DNA from: Actinomycetes bacterium
GTDB lineage: Bacteria > Actinomycetota > Actinomycetes > Propionibacteriales > Propionibacteriaceae
Assembly (NCBI GenBank): GCA_023436925.1
Contig: JAEZHJ010000177.1
Coordinates: forward strand, 1-6,426
Reading direction: 5' to 3'
Length of the DNA stretch: 6,426 bases
Under the pieces are notes generated by a model. That model saw only the letters and a list, made by a program, of their open reading frames with translations. It did not search any database and was not told the DNA's origin. Positions within the stretch are counted from its first letter, which is position 1. Each line of letters opens with the position of its first letter. This document shows positions 4,832 through 6,426 of the stretch, one piece after another. A program made the position numbers and the translations under genes.

Positions 4832-6426
4832 GTGCAGCTTCCCCAGACCCAGCATGCGATCCAGATCGTCGGACCCGACCAGATCATTGTGAACCCTGCC
4901 AAGCCGGTCGACCAGATCGGTCCGTACCAGTTGCTGCTGCAGGTCGAGGCGTGCGGGATCTGCTTCTCCGACACCAAGCTGCTGCACGCCTTCGACGCCC
5001 ACCCGCGCAAGGCGCCGGTGGTGGCCGGCCTGGCCGCGGCCGAGCTCGCCGAGATCCCGAGCTACCGGCCCGGCGGCGCGCCCACCGTCCCCGGGCATGA
5101 GCCGGTGGCGCGGGTGGTCGCCGTCGGAGCCGAGGTCACCCACTACGCCGTCGGGGACCGGGTGCTCGTCCAGGCCGACTGGAAGCACCTGCCCACCGAA
5201 GCCTCCAACGGGGCGTTCGGCTACAACTTCGAGGGGGCGCTGCAGGAGTACGTCGTCATCGACGAGCGGTGCGTCGTCACCCCGCAGGGTGAGCGGTTCC
5301 TGCTGCCGGTGGCCGAGGGCCCGGCCGCCGCTGCGATCGGGCTGATCGAGCCCTGGGCCACCGTCGAGGGTGCGTACTCCGGCGTCGAGCGGACCGCGCC
5401 GCTGGTGGGGGGACGACTGCTGCTGGTGGCCGACCCGGGCACCGTCCCGACCGTCGACGCCCTGCTGGCGGCTGCCCGTCCGGCCGAGCTCGTGGTGGTC
5501 GGCGAGGTCGACCTGTCGGCGGGCACCCCCGTCCGTCGGGTGGGCGCGGTGGCCGACCTGGCCGGGGAGAGCTTCGACGACATCTGCTACTTCGGCAGTG
5601 ACGCGGCCACCCTCGGGGAGCTGGGTGGCCTGCTGGGCACCCGCGCCATCCTCAACACGGTGCTGGGCGGCGCCCGGCTCGACGGCCCCGTCCTGGTCGA
5701 CATCGGACGGGTGCACTACGACCTGATCCGCTACGCCGGCACCACCGGCAGCGACCCGCTGGACGGCTACCGCTGGCTGCCCGGATCCGCGGCGGTCCGC
5801 GCCGGCGAGCGGATGGCGATCGTCGGCGCCGCCGGACCGATGGGCTTGATGCACACGGTGCGCGCCGTCACCCTCGGGGTGCCGGGGATCAGCATCGACG
5901 CCACAGACCTCAGCGACGACCGGCTCGCCCACCTGGCCGAGGTGGTCGCCCCGCTGGCCGACGCGCAGGGCATCCCGATGCGGTACCTCAACACCGGCGA
6001 GCAGCCGCTGGCGTCCGGGTACAGCTACATCGTCTGCATGGTCCCGGTGCCAGCGCTCGTCGCCCAGGCTGTCAGCCGGTGCACCAGCGGCGGGATCGTG
6101 AACGCCTTCGCCGGGATCCCCGCCGGGACGCGGGCGGAGCTCGACCTGCAGCACCTGATCGCAGAACAGGTCTTCCTGATGGGCAGCTCCGGCTCGAGCA
6201 CCGCGGACATGGCGACGGTGCTGGCGAAGATCGAGGACGGCACCATCGACACCCTCGTCTCCCTCGACGCGGTCTGCGGGATGGCGGGGTTCACCGACGC
6301 CATCGAGGCGGTGATGGAGCGGCGCTCGGGCGGCAAGATCATGGTCTACCCCGCCCTGCCCGACCTCGGGCTGGTCCGGCTGGCCGACCTGCCCTCCGTC
6401 CTGCCCGCAGTGGCGGCCGCGATGGT
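4832..6426 (+). CDS. Zinc-type alcohol dehydrogenase (MDR family), L-sorbose-1-phosphate reductase-like, with apparent duplicated Rossmann domain; 3' truncated
   Basis: The visible 531 residues start at GTG and run off the window. The GroES-like catalytic domain (about 1-180) has GICFSD (42-47), PGHEPVARVVAVGAEV (87-102) and LIEPWATVEGAY (171-182). C44, H89/E90 and E173 are the expected catalytic zinc ligands. No four-cysteine structural zinc loop is present. Usually one nucleotide-binding domain follows; here two seem to. The first (about 191-315) has GGRLLLVADPGT, lacking a normal GxGxxG, and ends in YAGTTGSDPLDGY. The second (about 321-505) has AIVGAAGPMGLMHTVRA (329-345) and ends in MGSSGSSTADM. 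The GTSG-like element followed by GGKIMVYPA recalls Klebsiella SorE (about 410 residues), which reduces L-sorbose-1-phosphate to glucitol-6-phosphate with NADPH. The distance to SorE is large, so the substrate is open. As last visible gene after the kinase and the MtlD-like enzyme, it probably acts on a phosphorylated ketose or polyol. Family placement is firm and specificity weak. Confidence 0.82.
   Translation, partial: MQLPQTQHAIQIVGPDQIIVNPAKPVDQIGPYQLLLQVEACGICFSDTKLLHAFDAHPRKAPVVAGLAAAELAEIPSYRPGGAPTVPGHEPVARVVAVGAEVTHYAVGDRVLVQADWKHLPTEASNGAFGYNFEGALQEYVVIDERCVVTPQGERFLLPVAEGPAAAAIGLIEPWATVEGAYSGVERTAPLVGGRLLLVADPGTVPTVDALLAAARPAELVVVGEVDLSAGTPVRRVGAVADLAGESFDDICYFGSDAATLGELGGLLGTRAILNTVLGGARLDGPVLVDIGRVHYDLIRYAGTTGSDPLDGYRWLPGSAAVRAGERMAIVGAAGPMGLMHTVRAVTLGVPGISIDATDLSDDRLAHLAEVVAPLADAQGIPMRYLNTGEQPLASGYSYIVCMVPVPALVAQAVSRCTSGGIVNAFAGIPAGTRAELDLQHLIAEQVFLMGSSGSSTADMATVLAKIEDGTIDTLVSLDAVCGMAGFTDAIEAVMERRSGGKIMVYPALPDLGLVRLADLPSVLPAVAAAM

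Noticed and set aside
3545..6154. Very long antisense open frame (869 codons) opposite the two dehydrogenase genes
   Set aside because: Its translation is low-complexity, rich in G, R, D, V and Q, with no recognisable motif. Long stop-free antisense frames are expected opposite genes with G/C-rich third positions, and the + strand products are clearly conserved proteins.

Overview
The window is a strand-uniform, carbohydrate-catabolic segment from a high-GC bacterium. By eye the GC content is about 70%, with strong G/C bias at third codon positions, GTG starts and very tight gene packing. This fits an actinomycete, possibly a Propionibacteriales-type soil or host-associated saprophyte; that placement is inference and rests on no marker gene. 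All five coding regions read on the + strand. No tRNA, rRNA, CRISPR array, insertion sequence or phage gene was seen.

Layout. (1) Positions 1-1170 hold the 3' part of a glycoside hydrolase family 43 enzyme with its C-terminal beta-sandwich; the 5' end lies outside the window. (2) Positions 1171-1312 are the only sizeable intergenic gap. It contains a candidate promoter and two palindromic operator-like sites, 20 bp centre to centre. (3) Positions 1313-6426 are a compact set of four genes with gaps of 19, 14 and 18 bp: an AGE-superfamily, YihS/mannose-isomerase-like aldose-ketose isomerase; a PfkB-family sugar kinase; an MtlD-type polyol-phosphate dehydrogenase; and a zinc-type alcohol dehydrogenase related to L-sorbose-1-phosphate reductase, which runs off the window edge.

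Working model (inference). The gene order reads like a linear pathway: aldose to ketose, then ketose phosphate, then a reduction/oxidation pair on the phosphorylated polyol. A SorE-type enzyme reduces a ketose-1-phosphate at C2. An MtlD-type enzyme oxidises the polyol phosphate at the carbon near the other end. Together they would move the carbonyl from one end of the chain to the other and give a normal ketose-6-phosphate. Such a relay is what is needed to bring an L-configured or otherwise unusual hexose into glycolysis, and is known for L-sorbose. The glycosidase upstream may release the sugar. The combination with an aldose isomerase at the front looks unusual.

The most distinctive single protein is the last one. 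It appears to carry two successive Rossmann-like nucleotide-binding domains, the first degenerate, where the family normally has one.
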